Assembly (NCBI GenBank): GCA_900708905.1
Contig: CAADRB010000061.1
Coordinates: forward strand, 1,399,875-1,463,874
Reading direction: 5' to 3'
From: Hymenolepis diminuta
Taxonomy: Eukaryota; Platyhelminthes; Cestoda; Cyclophyllidea; Hymenolepididae
DNA: 64,000 nucleotides
Under the pieces are notes generated by a model that saw only the letters and a program-made list of their open reading frames with translations, ran no database searches and had not been told where the DNA came from. Shown here one piece after another: positions 1 through 13,400 of this stretch (the stretch's first letter is position 1; each line of letters starts with the position of its first letter). The translations under genes were made by a program, and so were the position numbers.

Positions 1-99
1 GAAGTTTGTTCTTAAGGATTGGTCTGCTGAATAAATGGAAAGTATCTCAAACGTAAAAATATTCAAGAGCATGTCACTTTTTGGCAAACTTCGAAGTTT

Positions 100-220
100 G
101 TAAACCAGTTGACACTGAATGCTAAGATTAGTGCAAAGATTGCTAAGCACTGTCATGCAAAATACCTCAAGGCTACAGGTTCCAAAATGAAGTCTGATAT
201 GGTTTAGGTTTCTGATACAA
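100..220 (+). repeat. Repeat family 3, copy a
   Basis: GATTGCTAAGCACTGTCATGCAAAATACCTCAAGGCTACAGG and the following TTCCAAAATGAAGT (quoted in pieces) align with about 36770-36890, where CTCAAGGCTACACGTTCTATGATGAATT is seen. Only two copies were found. Confidence 0.35.
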
Positions 221-2549
221 TTTCACACAATCACATAAGTGGTTAGGCGTGTTCTTTCCATGTACCAATAAACTATTTGATTTTCAAATATGGAGCTTCT
301 TTTAAAACACTCGGTTAACAAATGTGCTAAAATCAAACGTGGCTCTTTCTCTGATTGTAGTCTAGAAGTATTTCAATTTAGATCTAGCCTTGTTTCGATC
401 AATAAAATTAATAATCTTAGAGAAAAAAGAAATGCACGCCAAAATGTTCACGGGACAAATTTTATTGAAATGAGCTGAGTGATGGTCACCTATTAAATGC
501 TCAGGCAAATGGACAAATCTGTAGGTTTTGTGTGACAATTAAAAGCCCTACTAATTTGAGTTGTCAGTGGCCTTTTTGAAAATGGCCTTCCTAATGATAC
601 ATTATCTAACACAAGATTACCTCTCAACGAAAACTTGTGTTCCCATAATTATATACCTGGTTCTTCGGATTCATTCTTAAATATGGTGTCTAGTTCACCT
701 GATCAAAATGTCGCACCAAGAAGCCACATGAAGAGGGATATCATGATGTTTCAATAAAACATTTGCCGAAAGGGGGATATAGTGAAATTGGAAGACCCCG
801 CTTCATTAAACCAGGAATTTATAAATAGCTCTAGAGGTGGTTGAAAAATGTCATGGTCAATAATAATTTAGAGGGTTCCATTCATTTAGGGTGACTCGGT
901 GACAATTGCACAGGACGTCGATATTCCGGAATTTAGATTTGTAACCATAATCCCAAATTCCTTAAGCCACTTTGATTTCGTCAAAAGGCAAAGGAAAGCA
1001 TGCACTAGAATTGACCAGAGTTAAACAATTGGGCGGTGGAACCATGCCCGTTTTTGGAGTTTCAGAGCTATAAGTTAAGATTCACAATTAATGCGGATCA
1101 GCTCCAAGTTATTGATTTCTTCTTAAATAAATAAAAAAGAACTGGTTAAATCTGAAGAACGCGCACTAAAATGGAGAATTTAAGGAGCAAATTTTTTCAC
1201 GTAATCAATTAAAGTTTTATGGGGATAAAAACCTCAAGGTGTGGTAACGGAAAATCGAAAGAACACCATCCTTTTCTTAAAATTGAAATTTTATTTAAAG
1301 TAGCTGGACAAAAGCAGAGCTTCGAAAGATAAGGCATGGATGAAAAAGGTTATTGACAGTTATGTGAATTTGATATTACTGTGGGCATCAAATTTAATGA
1401 AACTTGAATTTGTGTGACACCCAATTTTATTTGGATAGAGGGCGACAGATATAATAAAGATTTCTGAGATAAAGTTTTATCTTTCGACCGTCCAATGATG
1501 ATCAAGCTGCAATGGGTAGTTTGTTTTACCGTTTCGTTTCATTTCAACAGTTTTCAAATGGAATCTTTATAGACATTCCCAAATTAGTTAGTTTAGTATT
1601 AAATCCATCTTCATGGTCATTTTATGCAAATACTACTTATCAGATGAACTGATTTTAAGCCGAACCCATTTAGGACGTTCGTTGCATTTAGCCGATTTAG
1701 AAAAAGATTGTTTACACGCGGCTATTTGACATTTTAGACATATTTTTACAAATCTGCAGCTAAAGCGAGTTAGATCAGTTAAACATTACTCATTTAATCA
1801 ACTTTCGAGTAATTTTCTACTCTTAGAGTAAATAACATTACTCCACAAACTCTTCCCTTCCTCTCAGGCTTTCACTGGCATCATTCGTGAGTATCCCCAC
1901 AAATATGTATAATTCATTTTTACTTTGATAACATTGGGCACCTTAAGTAAGAACCTAGAAGTTTGAAAGTCTCACATTAAAATGGAGCTACATGAATATG
2001 CATGACTACCTTCTCCTCCCATTCTCACAGTTTTATTTATCTCAAAGGTGATTCCCCTAGTCCTAATGCTTCTATCATGTCAGAAATTAATATGCGCTGT
2101 TCATATATGGATCTCTAACAATAATCTATACGAAGGAGATAGAAACCCTCTATGTACGTGGATAAAGTGAACTGATTACTTAATATCCCCTAAGTAGCTT
2201 ATGACCAATTTCGGTGTAGCGTTGTTATCAGGGCAATTTGAATCAGGGAGACATAAAACCGGTAGTGCAGCGGCAATAGTAGCTAGCTAGAGCAGATTAT
2301 AGTAGCCTCTTCGGTCGATAACGAAGATTAGCATCTGATTAATGTATATGCGTACATTCATTATCGTGCGCAAACACGAAAATTGGTTGGTTGTGTAATT
2401 TAAATTTAAATAATGTAATCAAATTTACCATCCTGACGTTTGATTTATTCATGTATGTCTATTAAAGAACATTCTAGATGGGAGGGGGGAATGAGAACAA
2501 GCTATCGCAATACCGTTTCGTTCTGTCTGTTGGTTACACCGGCCTGTCA

Positions 2550-2588
2550 AACACGTCAGAGAAAAGAGAGTGAAGGCTCTGACGTGTT
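2550..2588. repeat. Perfect 12-bp inverted repeat (hairpin)
   Basis: AACACGTCAGAG (2550-2561) and CTCTGACGTGTT (2577-2588) are exact reverse complements around a 15-nt purine-rich loop. No gene adjoins it. Confidence 0.8.
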
Positions 2589-5500
2589 GCTTTCGCAATC
2601 TCTTTCTCTGTTTACAAACGAACAAGAACTATTTGTTCTATGAAACCGGCTTCTGACAGTACAAGCAAATCTTAACTAATTATCGGAGAAAGAAAACCCT
2701 GCTTTGTCGAAAATAGACAAGATTAAACACTACGCGCACATAAGGCAAGCGAGAGCGCAAAATAAGTGCAGGATTACTCGCAGATCTTGATTGCTATCCG
2801 TCATATTTCCAATGAACAGAATGATAAGTGAAGTAAATTTTCGGGTTTTTCAGTTTTTTGTCAAACTATAAGGCTAATTAAAAGTCCATATCAGGTATAA
2901 ATCCAAATGAATGGCGAATTCTTATAATTAATTTCTTCTCATTTTAGCGGGAGATAGCCTTATAAGGCCTCATAAAAACGTGAAAAGAAATAGTTTATCT
3001 GTCGTTTGTTAGATATGTAAAATCAATTTCGAAAATTCTACAATAATGTTCCCTCGTTTGTTAAAATCGCAATAGTAAAACATCGAAAAATCAAAAGAAT
3101 GACAAAAAATCAATTGACAAGTGAGCATGTGAAAATACGCAAGAAGTACACATCAAATGTGTCAGTTTTAGATGGCCAGTGGTGGGAATTTACTGGTAAT
3201 ACTTAACGGTTAACTATTTTTCTCAAGTACTCTGGAACTGGAAACACCGTGAAATCTCATATATGTGGATAGATGTTACTGGGACTTTAGCAGTGAACTC
3301 AGCGAATGCACTTTGTGCACGAGTTTTTCATCCGATTGATCATTAAATGAAATACAGCTGCCTACATGGTTGAATGTGATGTCAGAAAACGGGGATTCAA
3401 TGCTCATCGGCGCACACCCAGTCAGTGAAATGGCAGTGATAGTTAATTCTAGTTACTGAAAAGGTGGATTAATAGGGATTCTCTACTTGGAAACTGAGTG
3501 TTTCTTCACCTCTACCCAAGATAAGCGCTAAAATTGTTTGGTTATCATTGGATTGCTTCATTATTTTCTGCATATCCTATTATGGAAATACGAAAGACAT
3601 CTGAATAAATTCATATTTTTCCCACTATTCGCAAACAAATTCTTAATAGTTGCATTCCTCCCGTATTGTTTCCAGAGGTAGTTGACTTTACTGGAGGAAA
3701 TACAGAAGACAACAAAATTAAAGAAACTGACATTGCTTGAGAACTTCAGGGAAAGAATTCACAAATCTTTCCTAATCAATCTCTATGAAATGGACCAGAT
3801 AGTGCAGGTGAAAAGCAGGATGTGTAAAAGCTAATCGAATGTTCTTTATAATTCTGCTGACAAAAAAGTTTTTTTTTTAACTGACATCTAAACCAGAATC
3901 ATGACACAGTAATGTCGCAGGGTGCGTCATATGCACCCAGCTTGTCAGATGATAAAGTTCTAAGACAATGAGACAACTTCACCCACCTGTAAGATAATTT
4001 AGGTGAATGACTGTGGCAATTATGTTAGTCTCTTTAATTGAAGATCTGAGGGAGCAGTTGATCAAGAATTTTTACTTTAAATGGAATAGATAGCCACTTA
4101 ACTAACAAAAGGTGAAGTTTTTTCAAGAAGAAAAAATTTAAAGCACATGGAAGAAAATAACTCCAAATTTGTGAATGCCGCCCACATTCAGCTGACTAAA
4201 AGAATAAATAAGAATAAAATGAATCAGAAACCCAGTTTACCCAACGCACACACATGCCAAAGTAGAAATCAAATCAGAGTTAGAATATCGTTGGCGCACA
4301 CTCAGATATTAGATAAAATGGTTGATGCAGACCAGTGGCGAGAATTCAGAAAGGGCTTCAGCAACTTCTCATGATTCAGTAAGAGTTCGAAAACACCTCT
4401 TTTAGATTGACATTCAAATACTTGAATAAAAAGATTCAAATTCAAACTACTTTCAGTTGAGTCGGGTAATAGAGGGAATTAAAGGTCTTTCAAATAGTCA
4501 ATATTCACAATTATTAAAGTTCACTTTGACTGAACTCTTGTGAGATCTACGATGTCAAATCCTGCTCTCCTGGCAATTAGGGAAAAATATTCCTCATTAG
4601 TTCATGCTAACAACCTTAAAAATGAGAGTGACAAGACCACTTATTCTTTAAAACTAGATTAATTTGAGAATATGTCTTTTTCTGTAGTCAGAAGAATTTT
4701 AACTAGAAGAGATTAAGAAAATGCAAATGAATACAACATCTGTTATAATTTTTATTCATTTGCCTTGACCGCAACTAAAAGTATGCGGAAATCTTAGTTT
4801 TAAGATAGAAATCCAAAATTTAACTTTCTTCTCCCCTTGTTGAATAAAATATTGAAAGCTAAGTGCCCTCTATTCACATCGTATCCTTGGTCTAAATAAA
4901 ATTCATTACGCAGTTACCAGCATTTCCAACCTCATGTTCTGAAATCAAGCGTAAATTTGTGCATTTATTGTGAAGTTAATAAAAATAAATGAGCACACAA
5001 GCATGTTCATGTGTGTACCAACGTGTTTATCGAATACCTGCATGGAACAACCTTTAATAAATCGCTGTTGGTTGGGCTTAAATACCGCAGTGTGGAAAAA
5101 AGGTCAGATTCTAGTCCGCGTTTACAAAAGGCATTAATGGTAGATCTTCTTCTGCCAGGAATTGTATTTTAAACGTAGGAACTGGTGAATCATTGTGAAT
5201 TTACAGAAAAAGAAGAACGTATATAAAAAGACTGTAATTCCGAGGTATTAAGCGAAATGGAATAAAATGATAATCAAAATAAGAAAATCAGTCTTTTAGG
5301 AAGTGGCATCTGAAAGCCCGAAGTCTCATCAAGAAAGTAGCTCTTAAAATAGATGATACCACTCTTTAACCAAAAAGATTTGCTGAACACAAATCAATTA
5401 AACAAGATTTAATAGCAAAGGGTCCGTGCGAAATAGTTCATGGGGAACAACCACTAATCGGGTGCAAGGTATTTCGCTTGGTGAATGCTTGACAACACCT

Positions 5501-6805
5501 AGTTGGATCAAAAGTTTTAATTATCTCAATCAGAATGAGCGTCTAGATTATGCGGAGATAGAGTAAGCTCAACTGATTACTTGATAGACTTCTGATAAAT
5601 CGTCAAAGCACACATACATAACAAATTTTACGTTTTTTCATGTTTTCTGTTTAATTTTTGGAACACACAAAAAGGTTTCACTTTAAATGACTCCTGCTAT
5701 CTCGGGATAAGGGAAAATGCAAGTTGAATAGGGTAAGATTTCTTATAAACTGTATACTCCAGATACACAGCAATACACGAATATGATACAAATTTTCACT
5801 TCTATCTATTAACTGTCCTTCAGCTACAGGAGACACAGGTATACTCCGAGGGCATGAACTACTTCTCAGTTATACATAAGGATCAATCAGCTCTAAACTC
5901 TAGACAAGAAGTATCAATCAAGAATCCTGAAATACGCATTTTGAAACGATTTAAAAACAAAAACATCCTTTTTTTGTCTTGGCATGAATGAAAACAAACA
6001 GTAGTATAAAGCACTAAGTATAAGATTTCTTCTAGATCTGAAACACCAGGGTGAGAAAAGTTGATAAACATACAATAGGTGAATAAATAACTTACAGTAT
6101 AACCACTAACACTGGCATTCCTATGTAAGACGTAAACAGATAGATTCCATGTTAGAAAAATATGATAATCATGGCCTCAGGCTAAGTGAACAAAATATTT
6201 GATAATCAAATTTAATGGGTAAATTCACCGGTGCAATCTTAGATCAAATACTACGAGAGAGAGGAAGAGAGGAATCGTAAAATAACGTATTTTTAATGTT
6301 GCGATAAGATCCTTGCTCAATCTAGCAGATGCAAACTACATACAACTTTGAATTTTGGTGAAAATAATTTAAATATAAGGAGATTTTGATTAAATTTCAG
6401 TTATTCTCTTAGGGAGGATCATGCAATAGTGAAAATTTAAAGGCTGCAACTAGAGTTTATGCTATAAAATGATAGAAAAGAGACGGAAATAAGACGAGAT
6501 GTACTAATTTTCTTTGGAAATCTGTCCTATGCATCACTTTAATAATTAATAATGTGTGTGAATCCCGTTGATTGAAATTAACCATGGAGATTTAAAATTC
6601 GACTGAAGACAGTAAACTTCTAGAATACTGACTCTTTATGCAAAAGAGAGTAAATATAAGACTAAATAAAAAAAATGAGAGACAATAGCACCAAAACAAA
6701 ATCATTTAAGAAATGGACGATCGAAGAGAATATTGCAGATCATTATGCGAATTAGAGGAAAATGCCATTTATGACTATTATTTCAAAATTGAACAAAAAA
6801 AATTA

Positions 6806-6840
6806 GGTAAAGTAAGTAAATAAGTAAGTAAAATAAAGTA
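6806..6840. repeat. (GTAA)n microsatellite
   Basis: About seven imperfect units of GTAA/GTAAA. Lies just downstream of PDZ exon 6. Confidence 0.75.
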
Positions 6841-7114
6841 ATTCTGAAAATAAGTACGCATATATTATAAATACCTAAGATATTTGTTGAAAAGTAGATA
6901 CGCCATCCGTGAAAGGATAATATCAGAAGATCTTAGTATCACACTATATAATTACCATTTATAATGACGGACGATTAACAATAGAAAATCAATCGGTTCT
7001 TTCGAAAGACTGCTTATTATACCATTATCTCAAAAAAAACTTTCCAGTTGGAAACATGCATTATCTCAATGGAATATTGATGCTGAGTAAGTATTAAAGA
7101 GGAGATCTCAGTAC

Positions 7115-7480
7115 CTTTCGTTTACCCTTCTTCGAAGATGGTAAGGTTCGAAAAATGCTGCTGCCAGAAGTAGATGGACTTGAAGTTGTTGAAGAGGAAC
7201 CAGTAGGAAGGGTACTAACCAGGGGCCCTTCGGCAAGACTTAGTGGTCTTCTATGACCTCCATAACCCGAAGAGGTCAAGGAAGACATTGCTGAGGAATG
7301 GGGCCGATCAGCGGCTCCCATGCTGCCCCGTGATCGGGTCAAATGAGAGGTTGTGGTGGCTGCGGCCCCTGAAGTACCCCCTATTGTTGCCGAGTTATAA
7401 GGACCTCCTGGTGGGAGGCTCGGATGCACAGGTGGTAAATCCGCAAAACTGCCTCCATCTGTAACTGGGGGTAAGTTCGC
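7115..7480 (-). CDS. PDZ gene exon 6 (Ser/Pro/Gly-rich)
   Basis: Acceptor ACAAATTTTAG, first base at 7480; donor AAAGGTACTG with GT at 7114. Length 366 nt (122 codons), phase 0 at both ends, which matches the exit of exon 5. It begins ANLPPVTDGGSFADLPPVHPSLPPGG and ends in a basic SSKKGKRK, with Ser/Thr/Gly runs between. Base composition is clearly more GC-rich than the flanks, which supports coding use. Separated from exon 5 by a 14.7-kb intron, so an undetected small exon between them is possible. The plus-strand frame at 7243-7464 is a shadow. Confidence 0.75.
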
Positions 7481-10400
7481 CTAAAATTTGTTTAAATTTC
7501 GCGAAATTAGAGCTTAATTTTAATCAGAATACATCGGTAATCAAGGCTATACAACGAAAATTGATATTTTAGGTAAAAAGTACTCGTATTGACGCCCTCA
7601 ATAAAAAATCAATATTCGTTTAAGTACCACAAGACGAGAAAATGAATCTCGATCACAAATGCTGGTTGAATATAGTTTATAAGTCCAGTAATAATAAATT
7701 CTTAATTTAAAAATTAATTAAGTTTACAAGTTTTGTTTTAAATTTGACACTTAACATGATTTCCTTTTGCAGAAAAGATTTGTCAAACCTCCCTTCCTAG
7801 GCTGCTTTAGCAAAAAACAAACAGATAATTCTGAATTCAAAGGAAAACAAGGTTAAAATTAAAGAAAAATTGATATATCAGTTTCCGCGTCGTTATGTAT
7901 AATTAATTTTTTGAGGAAAAATTAGAATCAACTGAAAAGTGGGTATATGGTTTAAATAAAATCCAGAGTAATTCAAAGAAAAAAACTAACAGTACAGATT
8001 AGAAACCTTTATAAGTTACAGTTTATTATCTTTTACAAGGGTTCGATCATAATAGAGTAACAAAAATAGAATCTTATAAAAAAGAAATAAATGAGCAATT
8101 TGTGAAATTTGAAACTTTGACTATAAATTGAGCTTTGTTATTAGTTCTTTACATTTTAAATCAAAAAGAGCAGAGTACCGCGAAATTAAATTGCGCTTAA
8201 ACAGATGGGTTTTTGATAATCCTAATACAATAACTAATTTAATAACCTTTTCCGTGTTTTTGAAAAAAAATTCAGGGAAATTTTGCTAGGAATGGGAAGA
8301 AAAAATCGGTAATTAAAAGTAATATTTATGTGCAAGGTATTTACGTGAGTAACAGCTGATATAATTATGAAGATATAGATTAACAAAGTGAAAATTTCAG
8401 GATATGCTAATTTATTAATGAGTAGAACATTAGTAATTTTTTGACTAACCGTTGGCCGGCGATCCCGCCGTTTACTTCTTCCTAATCCGAACAGATTGCA
8501 GGGAAAATGGGTAAATTAAATCCGATAAAATGAAATTTGCCAATGAACGCTATTATGAGTCCAACAAAAAGACTTCACTGGTTTGCAGGATGATTTCTGA
8601 ATAAGTTCGCAAAATCAAAACAACTGGAGGAAAATTCCACACGATCAAGCTGTAATTCCAACATGGAATGCCATTCAAAATATCTGATTGTGCGTACTCT
8701 CTGCACTATTACCACAATAACCAATGAGAAACCGGCATGCTGTTCACCGATTGGTTGCTTCCATTTATTGGTGCACTGATATACTAGGCAGTTGGCTAGT
8801 CTATAAATATCGCCTTTGGTGAGGTGAGATTTTACTGGCAGACGGGCTTAACTAGGCTGTTGGTTGCAGTAAACTTAAGATTCTGATGATTTGTGCCTTT
8901 TAATAATGAATAGATGGAATGGATTTAATTCAGTTCTAATTTAATTGTTAATATTATTTTTTGAAACTTCCACTGACTAAGACTGTAACCCATAAGGAAG
9001 ATTTAGCACCATTTCTAAGCAATTATAATGGCGAATGTATGACAATAAAATGCATATTATCTACATTTACGTCATCGTTGCAAAATGCAATCTCTTCTTG
9101 AAATACGCAGAATTTCAAAGATTTTGGGGGAAATCAAATAGAAAATAAATATTCCTATGTAAGAAGTGTGTTAAACATTATCTGCCCTACCCGTTGCGTA
9201 AAAAAAGCTTTTATTCAAATGGGATAACTTCTTTTGATACTAGTACTCCTCTCCCTACATCCATTTTACAACTCTTCCTATATCTATTATGTTGCTATTT
9301 GGTTATTGCCGCAAAATTATGAAATGGAATTTTTCTTCTTTCGCACGTTCGAAAACAACTGTCATTTATATAAAATTGAATTTCATTTTCATTTTTTAAA
9401 GGTGAAATATTAGTATCCGGAAAATATCTTTTCAGAATATTATTCAAAATTATCATATCACTTAATATATTTTTCTAATGAAACTGCGTCAGCAATAAAG
9501 TAAAACTTTTGTGTGCTATGCTATTTTACTAAGAAGATCTTGTTCAGTTTTAATTTATAATCAAATCAGTTAATGTATGAACAGGCATTTTTACTAAGTT
9601 TTTGATCTTCTGATCTGAAAAAGAAACCAGAGTTAATTTTGAGGTAGTGACACAGTAACCTACACGCACATATATGTATATATATATATGTAATTTACTT
9701 AACTTAGGAAGGTTGTAAAGAATAATTGCACAAATTACAGAACTTCAAAATTGCAGATAAGGGAATGCGGAAAAGGCTTTAAATATAATTAAAAGTAGAA
9801 ATTTTAAACTGGATTATTACACAATAATATTGTATAAGAAATCACCGCATTCCCCCATTTTAGTCACTTCGCCATTATCTTAGTTTCATACTAATTAGTT
9901 CTTTCAAAATGCGGAAAAAAAAATACTAATTTAAATTGTCCTTAATTACTTCGTCGTCCTGCTCATGGCTGTGAGAAGAGAAGCACAATTCAGAATGGTA
10001 TAATCAACATCTAAATCAAAGCAACTGATCATGAAGGTCTAAAAATTGGAGACATCATACTCTCCCAAAAATCCAGGAAACAAATCTAGAGCATTGAATT
10101 TTGAAATAATTAAATATTTAAAAGTGAATAATACTCCTTATAAGGGACCGGATAACTCAATGCTTCCAAAATTCAATTTAATTACCACTCTTGACATTTT
10201 ACTTTCATAATACACTCCTATACTGACTCTTGTTTCATCCCCTATTGAACTCCTTTGATATTTTGCGTCTTTAGACGGTACACTATGATTAAAATGTATC
10301 TGGTTTTGCAGTGCCATGGACAATAACAAGTTGAAAACACAAATGGAATACTATCAAATTCAATCTGGTTTGACCGAACAAAAATCTTTGAAATCATTGA

Positions 10401-13400
10401 TAGTTTAATCACATTGAACAGATAGTAGCATGTTAGAGGAATTTTTCAGTATTGCGATTTGATGTATAAATTTGGAACAATATTCAATGTATTTACCCAT
10501 TTATATAATTTATCTATGTATAAATCGAAGGAAGCAGTAGTCCAGAGATATGAAACTTTCTTCATCGATCAGTGAATGTTTGTGTTAATTTCGAATAAAT
10601 AAAATATTGATTTATGATGTTCAATTATTTAATGTTCTCTAAGGTTTTAAAGTGGCACCACCCATTTTTATGAATACCTGTCCATGCAGATATGTCGAGA
10701 ATGTTTATAAAATGCTGGTCGGAGGCCTGCCAACATGGTGACAATCAAGAAATGCCAGATGCTGTAGTGATTGGAATGCAATCAATAAGACTTGCTTGCA
10801 TTATCAATATCTCAGATACAGCTTTTGATTACCCTAGGATGAAATGAGTTACCGTAGTCATAGTACATAGAGTATATTATATAATTGGTTACGGGTTGTC
10901 ACATCAGTGAAGATATCTGTGACTCACTATCGAGTCGCTATTGAAAGGACACTGCAAATGATGGCTTTCTTTGACCTAACAGCTTTACAATGTCACTTTG
11001 ATCACATAAGAACCTTTATTTTATATGTGCCATTATCCCTTTCGTTTTCTTAAATGATGTGATTGCGTTCATGCTTATTCAACATCTCATTTGATTTTAC
11101 GTGGACATTTCCATTATCACTATAGTAGCTGTTACATTCCTTGACAAGTTTAAGTACCAACTATAAATATCAAATATATAATTATGGGTCATCCCATAAT
11201 GAAATACATTCCTTTGCGCAATGGAACTCTGGAATTCATTCTGTTCCTTTTAGAAATAACATTAATTATTAGTAATATCAATAATTATTATTCAGGCAAG
11301 TATTAATCGTTGTTTTGAATGCAAAACAATAGAATCGAATGTTGAAACCCTGATTATGAAAAATAAAGATGTCACTGAAATTTCAACATTTTCGAACAAA
11401 CTTGTTGTTATTGAATATCTCAAGCTTGTAACAATCAGGCTTTAAATATTAGAACAAAATTCTATTTATTCATTTATAGGACAAATTTACCCAATATGTA
11501 TGTGAAATAAATCCATAAATTGAATTTTAAACGAAATTTCCAAAAGATTTTCATCTAGTATTTGAGCTGGTGATGTAGTAGACAACGAGGTAGGTTATAG
11601 GTCACGCGAGCATTGTTTGTCATATGCAATGACGAAGATGTCTAATAGAATCGAGAGAGGTGGGGGGCGGTGAAAGAGTGTGATTATCTTATCAAATGAG
11701 ATCCTTGACCCAAATCAAGTTTTAACAGATAACTTAATAAATCTGGGAATATGCTTGTTTGACGGATAACGCGAAAGCAGAGAAAGTTTCATTCGTGCCT
11801 ACAAAGAATAATGTGCGAGGAAACTTTAAACTTCCTAACACTCAGTGAATTTTAATTACTTAATCGATTGTGATTGAATTTACTTCCTCTAATTTTTTAG
11901 TTAACGGGCTGTTTAAGCGCTGCATTACGTGGTAAGTTTGAACTGAGAAATTAACTTTTAATTTGTAGATTTAATTGCCAAAAGTTTATCAATACATACT
12001 TGTTAGTTATTTCGGTAAATGGTAATATATTCAAATTTTATTAATTTTGTTTAACTGCAGCGTCTGTATCTTTCTCATACATTGAAATCCAGAGTATTTC
12101 TGTTTAGTTTAGCCATATTCCTAGATAACATCTTAAAATAAAAATACAAGTTAGGAATGAAGAAGTTATAAAATCCCATAACCTATATTTTTTCAACAAC
12201 TTGAATTGCTCAGGCAAGAACTGTACAATAAGAGATGAAATCGAATGCAGTGCGGACTATTGTAAACATCAATTAAATCGAAACATAATCTAATTTGAGT
12301 TTTATGGAAAGAAACAAAAGAAATTAGGCAAGATAAGCTACAAGCAAGTAGCTTTTTAACCTATTCATTCATTTTCTTGCTCAAATATGTTAATAATATT
12401 CGAAATCATAATCTAGTGAATAGTATCGCTCCACTTATAAATATGAACTACTGCATAAGAATATGTAATGTAGAACTGCACACAAGACTTCAAATTAAAT
12501 TTCGACATCAGCACAAATGCAATTTGAAAGCAGTGTATTTGGGTTTGAAGTTTTTGATACGCATGAAGGACAAGATAGCTTTTATGATTAACCGATTGTG
12601 GAAGATGACTCGCATTTTCTCAATTGCGCATCGTGGAACTTTAGTACATGTCAAAAGATTTGATCATATAAAACTATCGCAAGTGGATCGCGTAGAGCAA
12701 CTGTGATTTTGAAAGATATTTGTTGCTGAACTTCATTCAGATTCACTAAATTATAAATGTGTGGCGAGAAGCAGTCTACAGCGGTTTACTGCATACAATA
12801 TTGAAATCTTAAGGTAAAATGATGTCCTGAATTCGAAGAAATGATGTCTGCTGAAAAAAATCTTCATGGGTTAATCAATGAGAAATTTTAGTAGAATTAA
12901 AACAAATGAGAAGACCATTATGATGGGATCAGTATGAATGCCAAATAATTGACAAGTTTAGATGTGCAATGGGGTCAAGTTTCATCTTGAAATTCTTATT
13001 TATTTCATTATTTGAAAATATGTTAGCATTGCCAACTAATTGAATATAATTTTGATAACTTAATCGTAAAGCTATCACAAAATATAAATCATGGTATTTT
13101 CGTTAACTGCGCGACGCTTATAGTTCCTAAGCCCATTTAGGGAAGCGTTTTCTAACATTTATCTTAGGTAGAGGAGTAGCTTCATGGAGCATCCCTGGTG
13201 GAAACTTGAATTCTGTCAATCTCTTCAGTAGAGGGCTTTGACAAGTGGGGTTGGATATTCTGTTTACTGGGGTTGTATCAGTGGGCATCGAACGCGCGGT
13301 CTTAAACATCACGGATAAGCACGTAACCACTGCACCACTGGCGCACATTGTCACTTCATCTAACGAACAAAGACGCTCGGTAGCGTAACGTGGCAGACGC

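Larger units (their letters stand above)
1..7114. other. Downstream intron or distal part of the PDZ gene; no exon recognised
   Basis: Because exon 6 ends in a donor, this is presumably intron 6. I looked for RGS, DH and PH words on the minus strand and saw none; short exons could be hidden. It holds repeat family 3a, the hairpin at 2550 and a microsatellite. The open frame at 5883-6071 has no support. Confidence 0.4.

Noticed and set aside
6806..6840. CRISPR-like array
   Set aside because: It is a simple tetranucleotide microsatellite; nothing with regular spacers exists in this eukaryotic window.
7243..7464. Plus-strand frame over exon 6
   Set aside because: Opposite-strand shadow of the Ser/Pro/Gly-rich exon.
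8035..8055. GGGTTCGATCAT as a tRNA T-loop
   Set aside because: No A box at a proper distance and no pairing arms.
12377..12706. 109-codon plus-strand open frame
   Set aside because: No recognisable domain, no splice context or poly(A) signal; likely chance.
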